Below are positions 49,106-61,582 of a stretch of 64,000 nucleotides of DNA, piece after piece. The notes below the pieces were generated by a model. The model was given only the letters and a program-made list of their open reading frames with translations, was not told the origin of the DNA and made no database searches. How positions within the stretch are numbered: the stretch's first letter is position 1; each line of letters opens with the position of its first letter. This DNA comes from Fasciolopsis buskii. Taxonomy: Eukaryota > Platyhelminthes > Trematoda > Plagiorchiida > Fasciolidae. The position numbers and the translations under genes are program-made. The stretch is from assembly GCA_008360955.1 (NCBI GenBank), contig LUCM01010366.1, forward strand, positions 117,593 to 181,592, in the 5' to 3' direction.

Positions 49106-52100
49106 AAAAATATCTTGATAAGTTATGACGTTCAATGCATATCGACTTTTGGACACACACAAACGGATATAGCAGGAATTAGTAAGTAATTGAGAAGGTT
49201 TGAGGAACATCGATCGACTTCCCAGTTTCCACTACGAGTTTGGCAGTGGGAATGCAGATCCTTCCAGTCCCTCCTCCGCACCATACGCAGCCAAACTGAT
49301 GGCCTTATGAAATGTGTCCAGGAAGCCGTCTTGTCACCCAACATGCAGTGGGTAATGTTTTGAAGACCAGTTCAATAAAGGAATTCAATCTTTGTCCGAA
49401 TACCTAACTGCTGGTAACGTGAAAAAGCCGTTTGACCTAGGTGGCATTTGGGGTTGCTTCCACTGTTGGAATTAGGACTTCGCTTATTCTTGTCGTTGGA
49501 TTATCCACGTTGAAAGACAGTCAAATGAATAGGGTACCGTTGAAGTTATTGGTACTCGCATTGGTTTGATGATTTTCGCCGAATTCCACTAGATAAATTT
49601 ATCAGCATGCCACATTTCTTGCGTATACTTTTCCGGTCATTATTCAGTTTCTGTCTGTTCTATCCTGTAAATTCTTTTCACTCCGGACTACTAGCTGTCA
49701 GTAGAGGTCATCCGGCAACTGTTCCTCAGTTTACCCTCATTCCGCACTCACCCGGACAACAGCTTCCCGATAATTTTTGTCAACTTGTCTTGATGGCATA
49801 CGCTCTACGTCCAATGTTGACAAAGTAATTCATAATATCCACAATCCACATATCGTTTTCTACGGTTTTCTGCTAACCATAACTGTATTGCCTAATGGAC
49901 AAAGAAATTAAATTCTGGTGAGTGGTACACAAATAGGAAATAAATCCCCCGGGTGTGAAGACTATGAATTTTTCGGGAACTGACCAGCCTACTAGCTTAA
50001 TCTATCGACTACCCAAATCACTTCGATATCCAGAAATGAATAGGCAAACAGGGGAACAGAAGTGACGCCCAATATACCGGCCAACTTGATCATCTTCCCA
50101 AGTTGCTCAGTTCACCGTGGTAGGAGAAAAATACCCCTTTTCTCATTTCGTTTCTCGTCCACTCACTCTCGCATTTTTCCCATCTGTCAACATTGTTTCC
50201 TCCTGTCAGTTTTAGGCGTTGGATGTCGCGAGTGAATCAGCGCAGATAGCCTGGAGAATTGTGAATCAGCAGACGGTGAATCGTGCATCACCTGTCTGAC
50301 TGTGTCGAAATGTCGCCTGATCGCCGTTGATCGGATCAAGATGTGAACAGCCGGAATGGGGACTGACGCATCGATGTGTGTGTGTGTGTGTGTGGATGCG
50401 AAATGCTTTCTTTCGGACAGATTCGGATCCCGGAATCTGGCCCGATGAAGACCTCTCAGCAAGCGTAATTGGAGTGACCATCTCTCCAGAGTATATGACT
50501 GGATTTCACACCATTCATTAGGAAAATGTCACGAGCATGATTTTGGAGTGAACTCCACAAAAAATGAGTTAGTTGCGTCCGCAACTTTTGCTTGCCTAAA
50601 AGCGGATTACGCTGTTCGATAAGCAATGCCTTATTGGGACTTAGTTGTTTCCAGTCCTGATTACTCAATTGTGGGTTGGATGACAGCACCGGATCAAGTT
50701 TCGGTTTGTTCTGCATTTTGCGTCTGTCTCGATGATGATGAACCTGAATTCCGGTAACAAAACCCTAGCCTTTTCATTCTTTATCAGGCACTTCGTTCGG
50801 AATTTGTTCACACATCCCTTAAGAAAGGCGACAATTCGTTTTGTCACTGTACGTGTCATCGCATTTGCGTGGTAAACCAACAAACGACATGTGAGACAGA
50901 ATTTGCCTGGGGCGTAATTTCACGGTTGTTCAAGTCCATTTTTGTCGTGCACCATAGAATCCGGAGTCCTGTGGCTGGGAACGTGTGATTTAAGGTTGAT
51001 CTGGGTCTGCGGCGCAGTTTACACATAGAATGGTCATACCTATAACCCAGTCTCAAGTAAACATGTTTCTTTTGAGCTCCGTTCACCGGACCCCGATCAA
51101 ATCTAGTTCGGGATAATAATAATGTTTCAGTCTCTTATGGGTAAATGTCTGTTCTCCTCCTGACCGCATCAGGACGGCGGATATTCCCGATTTCGTGAGT
51201 GATTATGACGAAGCTTCGGAAATCCGTAATGTTCATCGCGCCCTGTCACCGTTTGGCAGATGAAGCGTTGTAGTGTCCCATCTGGTCGGAATTTTATTCC
51301 TTTTCAACGATGTCCGTGTATTAGCTTATCAATCTGAAGTGACGGTACTAACAACCACGGATTTTTTTGTGTTCGATTGGCAGTTAATACTAATTGTGGG
51401 CATTTCGCAACATCTCTATCTCTTAGTTTTTTTGTTTGATAATTCGAACCAAGAGGACAATAAATTTCGCTTTTAATTTAGGTTGAATTCATTTTTAAAA
51501 CATCTTCGGAATGAGACCCTGAACGTGTCTCCTATCGCATTCCGATAGCGCGGCTGACAAAACCCCCTTCAGTCAATAGAACAGTGGGATGCGAGCAATG
51601 TATTGTACATGCATCGTGGTGCCTACATAGCATCGATACGATAATACACGAGATGTGCCAGACGTGTGCGATAAAACAAACAACCGAACAAGTGGAGCTA
51701 AACTGACAACGAACGTCAAAGCAGATACTAGAGAAAAGGAAATCCAAAGATAATCGATTTCATGCGAAAGATCGATCCCACTACATCTTCGCCATTGGTC
51801 AACTAACACTACGGTCATCGAGCACACCGCCTACACGGGGTACTTGATTCAACGATGAATACCTTCGATTCACACAGTCGTGACAATTCTAAATGACTAT
51901 TTTACTGGCGATAGGGTTAGTAAGTAATATCACAGGTATGCTGGCAAATCGTGCTGGGAATTGTCTGTGTTTGCCTTTTTGAGAAACAATCGGATCGTTG
52001 TGATCACACAGTTGGTGCGTTTGTTTTATCCCACACTGAACGAAAAATTCCAGCCTTGATTTCAAAATACTCATGGTGAGGTTCTTCAAGTATTTTTAGT

Positions 52101-52292
52101 TGTAAATAAAGCTTAGAAATTGTTCTCATAATAGCTTGGGACGAGATACTGAGGAAATATGGTTATTGACATAATTCGCACTAGGCTACCAAGTCACATG
52201 ACTTAGATGGACAATGTACACGTGATGTATTCGTTTGTCATATGAGTTGGTCAAGAGTATGTGAGTGGGTTCTACCACAGGTCTCGGCTACT

Positions 52293-52293
<1 letters not shown>
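49106..52293. other. Unassigned stretch
   Basis: A short (TG)n run lies at about 50375-50393. A plus-strand frame at 49607-49828 starts with a hydrophobic segment (FLRILFRSLFSFCLFYPV) that could mimic a signal peptide, but it has no family match. Nothing else is recognised. Confidence 0.4.
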
Positions 52294-52356
<63 letters not shown>

Positions 52357-52389
52357 TTCATCATCATCATCGTCATCATCATCATCATC
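52294..52389. repeat. (ATC)n microsatellite grown from a LINE tail
   Basis: About 32 trinucleotide units, interrupted by ttc and gtc variants near 52355-52372. Poly-histidine frames across it are not genes. Confidence 0.95.
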
Positions 52390-52558
52390 GTTCGGCGTTA
52401 AACAGCAAGGCAAGTCTCACTGACCGCTGTCTTTTCCCCGGAGTTACATATTTCTACAAAAAGAGTGAATATCCAAGGAGAACAGGGAGTGGACCTACAC
52501 AGGCGGGAAAACATAAGATGTTACTGCAGCCAATACATGGAACACAGTGTAACTGTAC
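52294..52558 (-). mobile_element. RTE-type LINE, 3' end with the longest (ATC)n tail
   Basis: Positions 52390-52558 are the reverse complement of the LINE 3' untranslated end (about 43840-44003). The (ATC)n at 52294-52389 is its tail, about 32 units with two interruptions. The copy is 5' truncated, as is usual for LINEs, ending at aactgtac near 52558. Confidence 0.9.
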
Positions 52559-52898
52559 TACTACTAAAACTATTAAAACATTCCGGGGATTCCAAAATCT
52601 GATGAAAATAGACTAAACGATGAAAGGTCATGTGGCGTTGTCCTTTCATCTTTCCCAGACTCATACTTGTTTTAATGACACAGTGAACGGTGCTCGAAAA
52701 TGCCACTTACAAAAAATTTCCCGATTCTTCTTCATCCCTTGTAATCTTGAAAGTTCCAATATCGTGAGCAAGGTTACGCAAGATAACCGAAACGTCATTC
52801 CAGTACATATATTCCCGATCACGATGTTTTTCACTTTTCAACAACTACAAATAACATCACATGGCCCATCGTTTTTTTGACACAATCCAGTCATCCAT

Positions 52899-52941
<43 letters not shown>

Positions 52942-54576
52942 CAAAGTTCCAGATCCTGTCCGGTCGTCCGGGGTGTGCTTATTGGAAATCGAATTTATTT
53001 CATCCTGCTCGTCTCCTTGTTGATCCGGTGAAGTATTTCGGAGGAATTGCGATACTGTTTTCTTCTCCGAGCAATGACTTCTAACAGTTCTTTTGTTCTC
53101 CGTCCATTTCTTCGAATTTCCGACTTGTATGCATATACCTAGTGTCATGTGTTGACTATTCACCTAATTGGATGTGAATAGCTGATTAGTTGACTTGACT
53201 TGACTTGACCCATGCCAAACAGGCTGACATCTCGATTGTGTTCGCACATCATACCATCAAATTTTATGAAACAGCAACAGAATTCGAGTGTTCCTACCTG
53301 AGGGGCACTTTCCGGTTTCCCACCTCAGGCGGAATAGGGCGCAAATCGGCTTCTATATCTCCGCTGGGATTCTATCTTCACTGAGTAGGTTCACATACTT
53401 TGAGCAATCGGTCACTGTAGCTATAAGCTCTAAGGGTTGAGTATGAAACTTAGAGTTATACGAGTAAGCTAAGGTCAAATCCATGCCCAATTATCAATCT
53501 GGTCATCATTTGAGAAGCTGAATAAAAGATTCTACCCATCCAGTTATCTTACTGCCAAGATCAAGAATGAGTAAGCTGTAGGACTGTTTCAAATTAGGTC
53601 AGTGGACTGCTTTTCGCCAGACTCTGAACATCCGGGGCGAAAACGACTTTCGAACGGACTGGCGCGGGTTGTTCATCACACCTTATCTAAGATATCATAA
53701 CGGTGACTGAGTTGGTCTCCGCTGATGGGAAGAATTGTTCTGGATTTTAGTGTTTGATGATTCCCATCACCAGTTGGATGGGTACCTTAGGTCCAGGTTG
53801 AGTGGTTTGTAGTAGTCTCAGATATGGCGTCATTTTGAGGATAGTTAATGATGTTCAGTTCATTATGTGCACCCAAATATCGATCGAATCTGCTTTGTTG
53901 TTTATTTTCTTCTACGGTTAATTGTGCTCTTTCATCAGAGCTTGCACCATCTAGCCGAGCGTTTAGTAAATGCACCTAAAGCATTCCGTTATCCAAATTA
54001 GAAGTTCCGCAGGTAGCAGAAGACAAACTGTTCTGTCCTTGTTACGGATCTCACAATCGTGATGGAATAATACCCTGATGAGAATCTATGCCATCATAGT
54101 CGAGCATAACGGATCCTAATAGCTGTTTTACAATCACCAGAACCCTTGCTAAGTTGTTTTCGCGGGTTCTGGAAGGGTGTGCTGATTATGCGGTTACAGA
54201 CGAATAAACTGATCAAATGGCAGTCGTTACCATAGCAACGATCAGGAGGATTGCTCTTGATGATTTAATATGTAGAAGCACCTTACGGTTTTGTCCGTGT
54301 GTACTTTTGTTCGTTATGATCAAGAAATCCATGTTTGGAATGCATTTCATCACCATTTGTCGGTTTTCATTGAGGTCACCTTGCATAACGCACTCGAACA
54401 GGAAGGTTGCGCTGCACATTACAGCCGCGCTAAGGCTAATGAGTTAACCTTTCAAGTCCTGCTTGGAGATTGTTAAGGAAATCGGTTCTCAAAGGAGCAG
54501 TTAGAAATTGACTAAAAGACAACTTGACTGGTTATAAAGCCGATGTTTCTAGAACACTTTGATAAAACCCATAATC
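52559..54576. other. Unassigned stretch with (AC)n
   Basis: An (AC)n run lies at 52902-52937 and three to four gactt-type pentamer units at about 53190-53208. No coding feature recognised. Confidence 0.45.
52902..52937. repeat. (AC)n microsatellite
   Basis: Eighteen uninterrupted AC units. Confidence 0.95.
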
Positions 54577-54912
54577 CATCATGTGATATCATCGCTCAAC
54601 TCACCATAAAGAAACCATGGAAGCACTGCACAGCTGTTTCATCCTTATTGGGAATCACGAGCAGTGCATATCCGCCGCGTCCCAACTGGGACGCAGACCC
54701 TCGTTCAACAAACCGTTCAGAGCCTGCCCGATAGTGCAATGGCTAAGGCGTTCGACTCAGAATCGTTCGTCCCGGTTTCGCGCCCCAGTTCGGGCGCGGT
54801 GGATATGCATCATGGCTGATGATTCCTAACAAGCTGGATGAAACAGCTGTACAGTGCTTCCATGGTTTGTTTATGCCGAGTTGAGCGATAATATCACATG
54901 ATGAATTATTTC
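54577..54912. repeat. Family B tRNA-headed fold-back repeat, best copy
   Basis: The left arm (54577-54690) and right arm (about 54803-54912) are near-perfect reverse complements over about 110 bases. Both contain the catcatgtgatat, atcgctcaactc, accatggaagcactg and acagctgtttcatcc blocks. The centre holds a tRNA-like head on the plus strand from about 54724: A-box-like tagtgcaatggctaagg and B-box-like ggtttcgcgcccc, followed by gttcgggcgcggtggatatg. The left arm continues into an inverted partial copy of this head (54671-54705). It can be read as two head-to-head units or as one palindromic element. Confidence 0.87.
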
Positions 54913-57622
54913 ATGTAAACATTCAATCTTGTACTACTAAAAAGCCCCATAATGTTTGCTTGATCTACTGCTCGTGGGACTAAACCGTGAGCGCGCACTC
55001 ATCAGGTCATTCTGTCAATCTTACACTCAGGAAGCGCCATGCTCGATCTTCGCTCGCATCAGAGACCATCCGAGCTGCATGTGCTCTATCGTACCCTGGG
55101 TTTGAACCCGCAACTTTACCCACGGGAGATGTATAAGTCACCAATGTGCTTTCTATTTCCCTACAGGTTGATCCCAGTTACTGGGTCCATTTTATTCAAA
55201 TCTCGTTCTCAGTGACAGTCATCATTCGCACACACTATTAGCCAGTAATTGTGATATGGAAATAGAGTACCTTTAGTGGTTATCTGCATCAGAAACACGG
55301 TATTTGGAGCAGCCTAGTCTAACTATGTATAATCTGCCAATAGTCACTTGTGCTTATCAAAATACTTGATTTCTAATGTCCTAATGAGTCTATTTCCTCG
55401 GCCAGCGCTTATCCATGTTACCCAATACTATATATGTACATATCTGATGCGATACATCGAAAAGAAAATTCTTTCGGTTCACAATCTCTTACTGAGCATT
55501 TTATGCTCTCATCCTTTCGTTCCGCGTTGTGATGTCAGGTCACATTTTGCACGCATTGATCAAAGCCCAACTAGTCACACTTGATCGGGTTACCGTTCGT
55601 TTGTGCAACTAACGAGTCGCATTTATTTATATGAACCGAAGTGACCGACTGACTGGGGTCCGGATAGTGGGATTTTCACTGATCCTAGCCTATCAAGTAA
55701 GACAGACGTGATTTACGCGGCGAAATGTAGCAACCATTTTTCTACCACTAGCTAGTTTGTGTAATTTTATTCGGAGGTCGGACGAAGAATTCCACTCCAT
55801 GATTCTTGGGAGTAATGAGCATTCCCACTTGGAAGTCTTCTTTTGTCGTCCACTACGCGACCAATAAGAGCGATCAATTAATTTTTCAGCTGAATTGGAT
55901 TAATCCTTTTTCAAAGTTATTCGGCACAAATTATTGTTTTTTTTCTTTTTAGTAGTATGTTTCATTTAGCAATGGATGAACAAGATTTCACCGGAAGCAC
56001 ACGACCGGTTTTGTGATTATTGCCACTCTTCAAGTATGCGTACCCGGTATTCATCTGTCCAACCATCCCTATACTAGTGCGCTCCTTTCTTAGTTTCTCA
56101 CTTAAATGGATTTACCATCCATTCACACTCTTAACGATTCAAATGAGATTTTATTTGGCTGAACTTTGGACTCTTGCAATAGATTACATGAACAAATTTA
56201 TTCTCTACCCCCAGGATGTCTTGTCAACCGAGTGCGTTTGATGTCGGTAGGCAAATATTTTATCACCAAAGGTGAAATATTTTCATTCCCAAATCCCATG
56301 TTTGACAATCGTAACCTTTCGAGTGAGCCACAGGTCTGAGCCTCGGAACAAGATCGGTATCCGAGGCCAATGAAATTTCCTTTTATCTGATGACATTGGC
56401 ATTTTTGTTACGGTACTTTGGCTTAGTATAATAATTCCAAACAGTCGCATTGGAAGAAAACGTACGAGACTAAAGTTAGTTTTTTTGAACCTTTCTGCTT
56501 TCTCTACCTTGTATGGGTTGATTAACAAAAATTCATCTATGCATGATTCCAAGATCACGTTACTCGAGTTAGTCGACGTGGCGAACAAAGTCGAGGAAGA
56601 ATCTATCCAGATCAAACGTTTTAACGGTGTGGTGGACATTTATTTTCACTCCACTAGCATCTGCTTGCAAACCAGAAATTTACCGCGAATGGCAGTAGTC
56701 CGCGCAGGCGCCGAACAGTAATAGGCTGCTTTGTAGACAGTCCCGACTGGATCACCGCAAATGCAAGGTGACAGACAACGCCTACCGACTCCGATGCTTT
56801 CGGTTCATGCACTGTCACGGAGGATGACTACCGAAAAGTTTGGGATTGAGGTAAATTGACCCGAAAAATGCAGACATTTGTGTGGAAACTAAACAATCAC
56901 AAATGTTAGATGAAGGCTACTCCCGAAGTTGATCGGGACCTGAGAATAATTTGACAAACTGCGTGTAACAGTACAAAAGAGTCTTACATTTCGTGTGCAT
57001 GTATCTTTGACTCCTATCACAAGCCAAGGAATTTCATCCGCTTGTCGATCTGATTTCATCTTTGAAATGATCACTTATTTTGATTCGTATCAATCCTTGC
57101 GTGCATGAGCGTGCACTTGATCGGGAGCTAGGTTTCCCGGCTAATCCAGGCTGTTTTTTTGATATCTGTAAACTTTTCCCCACAACATTTAGAAGCTATG
57201 TCAAAATTATTCGGAAAAGTTATTCAGCTGACTTGTTGAGATCGCGTTTGCATAGGCCGCAAACGTGTTCCGTTTTACTCGAATACTTTTGTGCGTACGT
57301 GTAGTAAGGAGTCCTAGTTTGGATCGAAACGTCACGATAAATGTGTTAATTCAGTGTGTGCCTTTTCAACTCTCTCTCTCTCTCTATGACTTCACAATCA
57401 TCAGCCGCATGTAAGCCTCAGAATTCGCATGAAACTGGGGCATGTTCCTTCCCATTTCCGAATTTTTCGACATAAATCCAATCATTCTTGACACTCTGTT
57501 CATTCCTCGATGAGTCCTTTTTCTTTTCACATTTTTACAAGGGGATGAATGCAACTTTTTTCCTATTTTTTATCCCCACATTTTTTGACTGATATGTGAC
57601 GTTTATTTGTACGCAAAAGTCT
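54913..57622. other. Unassigned stretch
   Basis: No recognised family. An isolated gggtttgaacccgcaac at 55099-55115 resembles a pol III B box, but no tRNA or SINE body surrounds it. A short (CT)n run lies at about 57371-57384. Confidence 0.4.
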
Positions 57623-57750
57623 ATACAATACAATACAATACAATACAATACAATACAATACAATACAATACAATACAATATAATACAATACAATACAACA
57701 CAATACAACACAACACAATGCTATACAGTACAATACAATACAGTACAATG
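57623..57750. repeat. (ATACA)n pentanucleotide array
   Basis: About 25 five-base units. The first part is nearly pure atacaatac-type sequence, and the second half decays with taatac, acaac and cagta variants. The isoleucine/leucine/tyrosine-rich frame on the minus strand is a by-product. Confidence 0.95.
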
Positions 57751-59539
57751 CATGCAACAATACAAGTAACCCTCGGTTGTGGCATTGTGTTAGACTACTT
57801 GTCGCGGTAGAATCGTTCAGGCCTTTTTGAGCAGCAATGTTAATTTTAACGGAATTAATGCAGGACATGAAAAAGACGTGGGTTACACTGGGAGGGTGCA
57901 CCAAGTTACATGCGAATACGAGTTTGTAAAGCATCAGGCGAGCAAACCGTTGCTTTCGCATCCGTGTGGATTTCGTCTTCATCATCCGATTCTTTGATTT
58001 CACGTTTTCGGGCATCTTCATGCGATTTTTTCCACAGTCTTGGATGAACGTTCCTGACCGAAAGCACTTAATTTCATCAAGAGTTTAAACACAGCCAGAG
58101 ATCCATCCTCATCTGTGAAGGAAGAGAAAATTGTTACAAATCTAACCACCAGACGAAACGTTTCCAGACTACAGGGGTCTGTTAAGACCATGATGATGCA
58201 TGCCTATGCGCTTATGCACAAGTTCATACACTCCGATGAACATACAAAAAGGACAAACAGGTACGTAGATGTGTCAGAATATGGATAGACAAACAGACAG
58301 ACCGGTTGACTGAATGACTGACCGACCGAGGAAACGGATCGTACTTGAAATAATGTCAATTCAGTTAGTTTTATTAGTGGGACATTAAATCGCGATTTTA
58401 TCCAATTGATTTCTACTCAGTGAATAGTTGGCCTACTTCTTTTCACAAATGAGATTCATTCGTGAATCAACCTTTCCAACTTTTGGCATGCAACTTTTCC
58501 TGTCCCGATTGATTTATGAAACCATGGAGCCATTGAGCTAATCAGCAAGGTTCATGGAGACGTTGCATGGGATGATGTCAGGATCCATCAACAATGGAGT
58601 TCCTTTTCTCCGAGTCCCTTCTGAGCTTGGATGATATCCATGGATGGAATCCGCAGAGACTGTGACTTATAGTCGGTAGCTTGTAACCAAATAACCACAA
58701 TATGGCCAACAAGGAAACTGATCACATCGTGCACATTAAAGTTTGTATGGCATTCGTTGAGTACATTATGACCAAAAGAAGACACAGGTTAGATTCAATC
58801 CTGATAACAAGACAACATTCCATGAATAACAGATTGTTTTCATTCGTGCAAATCCTATGGATTTAAGAGAATTTCATTATCTTGCAACGTTTGTAGTAAA
58901 ATACGTCTATTGAATTGCACACATACACACACACACACGCACACAGGCACACACGCACACACGCACACACCGACTGCATTGGATGAGACATTAAGTATTA
59001 CTGTATGCATTATTGCTGGTCGGCTAAACAGCAAATGTTGGGGTTGATTTACCATCTAATGACTCTGCAGCGGAAGACTTTGTCCTGCTATTCAGTTCTT
59101 TTCTCTATCTTTCAGATCTGAATATTTGCACACTCCTGGAGGATCAGTGTTCCCGTATACTATAACACATGCAATTGACAAGTATATTTGTGTACACAGT
59201 AGCCGCTCTTGATTGGTCAGTTGACGACCAGTCAAAACACAGAATTGATCAATGTCAACCATTTTCCACACACAAAATGCAACTTGACAGTAGCAGGGAA
59301 CCAGTCCAATAGAAAACATCGTTTGTTTAGTGGTTGTGTGATTATCTTTTTAATCACTAATCCTTCACAATAAGAATTGAACGAGTCATTCATTTGGGAG
59401 ACCTTCGCGAATTGACAGCTGAAGTTGAGCTGTTGCCATATTTGCTGTCCGCTATCGATAGCACATGTGGAAACAGAAACACCCAGAAAGCTATCAGGTT
59501 CCCATACTGCCGGCTGATAGTGAACTAACTCAACGGGCT
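57751..59539. other. Unassigned stretch with (AC)n
   Basis: An imperfect (AC)n segment lies at 58918-58970. Nothing else is recognised until the Penelope-like fragment. Confidence 0.45.
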
Positions 59540-60400
59540 CTGGATGTAAATTTACAGGAAACCCACGCATTCCGATCGATACTTGAAATTTGATTCAGCC
59601 TATCCCCGATGCTTAAAACGGGCACTTGTATCCTCACTAGCCAGTAGAATGAACAACCTATGCAAGGATGATGTCACAAGCAAACGAGAAACGTAACGCT
59701 TGCACGCTGTTCGTCGGGATAACAGTTACCCGCCAGAAATAATCGAGCACGTACTAAGAGACAAAATGCCAACACACAACAAGAATGACAAATTGTCTAG
59801 TCTCTGTTGGCATCACCTCACAAAAACCAACGACCCTTAACACTTACAAGGCCAGCACAATTGTACCTATATGATTAGCTCTAAATATTCGCCGGTGCAA
59901 TATACTGGACAAACATGCAGGCAGTTAAAGCCAGAATCTTGAAGCACAGAAGGAAGCAGAAATACAAGTCAACAAGTCATAAGATCATAGAAAAATTAGA
60001 ATGCGATTCTGCAAACGCCCATTCGTGCTATATCCGAAGGCCACAGCATTGACTACAATAACGCCAAAGCCTGCCAGTGTGGATTTCACACACACACACA
60101 CATGTATACACACACACACCGAACGCCTCTAGGCCGAGGTCCTGACAATTACTGCCCGTCGTACATATCTTAACTGGAACGATGACGCAGAGATTCCAGG
60201 TGTACGGACAGAATTGAAAACTTCAAGGGGTAAACGTCTGCTTGACCTCAGATGACCTGACGATCACAAACACGGATAGGAGTAACCGAGATCTAGCACA
60301 CACCCCGTACAGTTCAAAGCAATACATCAACACATGCAGAAATTTATACACACACATACACACACACGCACACACACAGAAAACAGGAACGAAAGTTTAA
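59540..60400 (+). pseudogene. Penelope-like retroelement 3' fragment with GIY-YIG endonuclease remnant
   Basis: The plus-strand frames read YRKPTHSDRYLKFDSAYP (about 59558-59610), the conserved segment following the RT core. CLKRALVSSLASRMNNLC (about 59611-59664) and NSYPPEII follow. The GIY-YIG region is YSPVQYTGQTCRQLK (about 59888-59930), then after a one-base frameshift ARILKHRRKQKYKS (about 59930-59972) and IIEKLE. The R and H of RILKH sit where Penelope endonucleases keep conserved residues, while the first GIY is degraded to SPVQ. Two CA-repeat segments (60087-60119, 60345-60380) lie in the 3' part. Stops and frameshifts make it a relic. It represents a different part of the element from the 16860 fragment. 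Confidence 0.7.
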
Positions 60401-60831
60401 CGCCCAGTTGTTCTAGGCTATCATTCCAGTTTGATTCGTTTGTAAACCGGTCTTGAGAAAGGTTATCCGCGATACTGCAAATGTCAACCAAGTTGCTACG
60501 GCTCAATACAAGTTTACATAAAACAACTCAAACAGCGCATCGTTATTTCGACACACTGTTAACCGAACTCGGTTCCCATGTCGTTCGTATGACTTTTTAT
60601 CTGCCTAGTGCGTTTTTGTGATCAATCAGTGTCAGTCGTTGGAGGATTGTGAATAAGTAACGACAAAATAGTTTGGCGTTTTTTTCATTCCTACGGGAAA
60701 CGGCATTTTGTGTAGGTAATCAACACCAGTTTGATCAACCCGCACCTCATTGAGTCACGGAAGCACGAGTTTGTCCGCTGTCGGGCCGATTCTATTCGCA
60801 CAAGCCCGTTAAACAACTGACCATTTCTGAT
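60401..60831. other. Unassigned stretch, possibly the Penelope-like 3' end
   Basis: The segment to about 60530 (ttgagaaaggttatccgc, then gttgctacggctcaataca) looks like a conserved untranslated end of a retroelement, but there is no second copy in the window to prove it. Confidence 0.35.
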
Positions 60832-61007
60832 CGGCGGTGATCAACCGGATTTGGTCGTGGCGTTCGGTTGTGTGGATCACGGGTTCGAATCCTCTCACCG
60901 ACGATCAGCTTCCCCCACAATTGGCAACCCTCAGTTGGTCGTGATCCCTTTCCTGGAAAATGTTGTACACTTCCGGTCCATTAATAAAGGAAGTAAAAGC
61001 GATAAAT
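60832..61007 (+). repeat. SINE family A, full-length copy
   Basis: Head ggcggtgatcaaccggattt, B-box-like gggttcgaatcc (60883-60894), the middle block with ttggcaaccctcagttgg, and a tail with cattaataaaggaagtaaaa ending in gcgataaat. Confidence 0.9.
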
Positions 61008-61403
61008 CAAGGTCTCATTACTTCACCGATAAGGGCCACGTAATACCGTACTTACGTACTTACGTAAGAATACTTTATGCGTATGTTTATCACTCAAGAT
61101 AAAATTGCACGGAATGTATCCAGTAAGCAAACCTAATCAAAACCATTGCACGGTGGACTGAAGGAACTCACGGAAGTTGTCACAAACCTTGATAGGTTGT
61201 CACGAAAGAATCCGTGGGTGAAAAATCAATAAACATTTCCTCGAATGGTGCTTGCCTGCGTGTGTATACTGCTACAGTCACCTTTGATCTTTCCAACTCG
61301 GACTGATCAAAGTCGGGCAATAAAAGCTCAACATATTTTCATCCACAACAATCAGTAGGAAAAAATTCCTACAAGATGTAATTTTAAAAGGGTTCACCAT
61401 ACA
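61008..61403. other. Unassigned spacer
   Basis: Nothing recognised between the family A and family B repeats, apart from a short acttacgtacttacgta duplication at 61050-61068. Confidence 0.4.
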
Positions 61404-61582
61404 CTATCAGTGTCGAACTTTACAATAAAAAACAGTGGAAGCACTGGGTACTGGCATCTCTTTCGTGTTACGAGTGATCAACAGTCACATTCGTTGTGCC
61501 GTAATTTGGACGAGAACTTGGGTTAGGGTTCGAACGACGGTGAGTCGAACACGTCAGGCATCAGTCTGACCGGGCTGCTAAT
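61404..61582 (-). repeat. Family B tRNA-headed repeat, diverged single arm
   Basis: On the minus strand the head (about 61582 to 61520) has gactgatgcctgacgtgttc and a B-box-like cgttcgaacccta. The tail has actcgtaacacgaaagaga and cccagtgcttccactg. The order matches the 34274 and 54577 copies, but divergence is clearly higher. Confidence 0.6.
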
